DNA of 6,976 nt from Alphaproteobacteria bacterium (GTDB lineage Bacteria > Pseudomonadota > Alphaproteobacteria > Sphingomonadales > Rhodothalassiaceae), in the NCBI GenBank assembly GCA_003694205.1, contig RFKS01000062.1, positions 1-6,976 of the forward strand, written 5' to 3'. Below the pieces are notes generated by a model. That model was given only the letters and a program-made list of their open reading frames with translations, was not told where the DNA came from and made no database searches. A program made the translations under genes and the position numbers. Shown here piece after piece: positions 5,667 to 6,976 of the stretch (position 1 is the stretch's first letter; each line of letters begins with the position of its first letter).

Positions 5667-6976
5667 ATGAAGGGCTGTGCCTTGCAGACCGCAAGCTTCA
5701 TGCCGCGCCTGCAGCGTCTTATCGACGCCGCGGACGGTCCGGCGCTTGTCGTGCGAACGAGCGGCGAATGCCTCGCCGCCAACGCCGCCGCGCGCCCCCT
5801 GTGCGAGGCACTCAGGCGACGTGATCCGGAATTGCGCGGCCTCATTCTCAGCGCCACCGCGGGCGGCACGGTCACCGGCCGCGTCGTCCTCAATGGTGAC
5901 AGCGAGGACCGGCGCGCCTTCGAAATATGTGTCGTTCCCGAAGATTCGGATCTCTTTCTTCTGGTCGCGCGCGACGTGACGATGGAGGACAACCTCACCC
6001 ACGCCCTTTTGCGCAGCCGCGACCTCTACAAGGATCTCATGGCCTGCTCGGCGGATTTCGGCTGGGAGACCGATGCCGCGGGCGTCTTCACCTATATCAG
6101 CCCGGGCGGCGCGCTCGGATATTCTCCCCGCGAGCTCTTCGGCCAGCTGTCGCAGGCCATTCTCGGGCTGGGCGAACATGCCGATGACAATGTCTTCTCG
6201 ACACGCCAGGCCCAGCGCGGGGCGCGAATCTGGGTTCGCGCCCGCGATGGCACAAGGGTGTTGCTTGTCGTCTCCGCGGTCCCGGTCCATGACAAGAACG
6301 GTGAATGGATCGGCGCCCGGGGCGTTGCCCGCGACATCACACGCGACCACGAACGGGAAGCGACACTCAGGCTTGACCAGGCGAGCCAGGCGCTGATGGG
6401 GCGGATCATCGTCGCCATCCGGAGCGAGGCCGATCCCGAGGATATCCTGCGCGCTGCCGCACAGTCGGCAGCCCAGGCGTTGCGGGCGCAGGCGGCGGTC
6501 ATCCTCGCGCGTCGGAGCAAGGAAAAGACCACCATTACCGCACCGCTTGCGGAGAGCGCGGATCTCGATCGCATCGCCCGCGACGCCTTGACGGCATCGG
6601 ATGCGGATGCCGAAGAAGAGGTCAGCGTCGGCCTCGATGCGGGAGAGCGGCAATGCCTCACTACCTGCATCGCGGCCAGCGCCGAGCTTCGCGCCGCCAT
6701 CGTCTTCGCCCGCGACGTCGCGACCGAGCCTTGGCGAGCGCATGAAATCGAACTCGTTCACGGCATGGCCGGGCATCTCTCGATCGCGCTCAAACAGGCC
6801 GAGATACTCGAGCGTCTCGAGGCACTGTCGCGGCACGACGACCTGACCGGGCTGCTCAACCGGCGGGCACTCATGGCCGAGCTTGCGGATCGGCTGGCAC
6901 AAGCCCGGCGCCATGGCCGCAGGGGCTGTCTGCTTCTCATCGATCTCGATCATTTCAAGGCCCTAAATGACAGCTA
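5667..6976 (+). CDS. PAS / GAF-like / GGDEF signalling protein, N-terminal part
   Basis: The frame is open from 5601 to the window end and gives 436 residues from ATG 5667; the C-terminus is outside. No signal peptide or membrane segment is seen, so it is probably cytoplasmic. Residues ~10-105 look like a degenerate PAS domain (PALVVRTSGECLAANAAARP). A clear PAS plus PAC follows at ~118-228, including FGWETDAAGVFTYISPGG, a LGYSPREL stretch and GARGVARDITRD. Residues ~235-380 resemble a GAF domain, joined by a short helical linker (EILERLEALSRH) to the start of a GGDEF domain: DDLTGLLNRRAL (391-402) and IDLDHFKALND (425-435), with the Mg-binding Asp426. The GG[DE]EF motif, inhibitory site and any EAL domain are not visible, so diguanylate cyclase activity is inferred from the family. 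The start is uncertain: ATG 5667 has a poor ribosome-binding site, and TTG 5646 or ATG 5700 are alternatives. Divergent from the HAD gene. Confidence 0.85.
   Translation, partial: MKGCALQTASFMPRLQRLIDAADGPALVVRTSGECLAANAAARPLCEALRRRDPELRGLILSATAGGTVTGRVVLNGDSEDRRAFEICVVPEDSDLFLLVARDVTMEDNLTHALLRSRDLYKDLMACSADFGWETDAAGVFTYISPGGALGYSPRELFGQLSQAILGLGEHADDNVFSTRQAQRGARIWVRARDGTRVLLVVSAVPVHDKNGEWIGARGVARDITRDHEREATLRLDQASQALMGRIIVAIRSEADPEDILRAAAQSAAQALRAQAAVILARRSKEKTTITAPLAESADLDRIARDALTASDADAEEEVSVGLDAGERQCLTTCIAASAELRAAIVFARDVATEPWRAHEIELVHGMAGHLSIALKQAEILERLEALSRHDDLTGLLNRRALMAELADRLAQARRHGRRGCLLLIDLDHFKALNDS

Noticed and set aside
5586..6953. A 455-codon minus-strand open frame
   Set aside because: It is exactly antisense to the PAS/GAF-like/GGDEF gene, whose motifs are clear. 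The antisense product has no recognisable motifs and is rich in Arg, Ala and Gly, as expected of a shadow.
1..6976. CRISPR array, transposon, phage or toxin-antitoxin signal
   Set aside because: No spaced repeat array, transposase, integrase, terminal repeats or paired small toxin/antitoxin frames were seen; gene content is core metabolism with uniform GC-rich coding style.

Overview
The window looks like chromosomal DNA from a GC-rich alphaproteobacterium, probably close to Rhodospirillales. This is an inference from base composition, protein style and gene neighbourhoods, not from a marker gene. It is dense with ordinary housekeeping genes. I see no mobile element, CRISPR array, tRNA or rRNA, and no convincing undescribed multi-gene system.

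Layout from left to right. (1) The 3' end of a plus-strand dethiobiotin-synthetase-like gene, followed by a GC-rich hairpin. (2) A plus-strand gene for an unrecognised 74-residue acidic, helical protein, convergent with (3) a minus-strand alkyltransferase-like (ATL) gene in which Trp replaces the alkyl-accepting Cys. (4) Divergent from ATL, a plus-strand purine/methionine salvage pair: methylthioadenosine phosphorylase (mtnP), then adenine phosphoribosyltransferase (apt). The first releases adenine from MTA and the second turns adenine into AMP. (5) A minus-strand block read right to left: a HAD-family phosphatase, then dapD and dapE. dapD and dapE overlap by 4 bases and encode the succinylase and desuccinylase steps of the lysine/diaminopimelate pathway. 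dapD has a good candidate promoter of its own in the 122-base gap after the HAD gene. (6) At the right edge, divergent from the HAD gene, a plus-strand PAS-(GAF-like)-GGDEF signalling protein, cut off just inside its GGDEF domain.

Three of the eight genes whose start lies in the window (ATL, dapD, HAD) appear to begin with GTG, chosen from ribosome-binding-site spacing, upstream stops and family length. The most interesting non-coding signals are a near-perfect 11+11 inverted repeat overlapping the -10 region of the putative dapD promoter, and nested palindromes plus direct repeats in the gap between the HAD gene and the GGDEF gene. Both look like operators, but this is inference from position and symmetry only. 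Several very long open frames (up to 524 codons) run antisense to real genes and are treated as GC-rich shadows.
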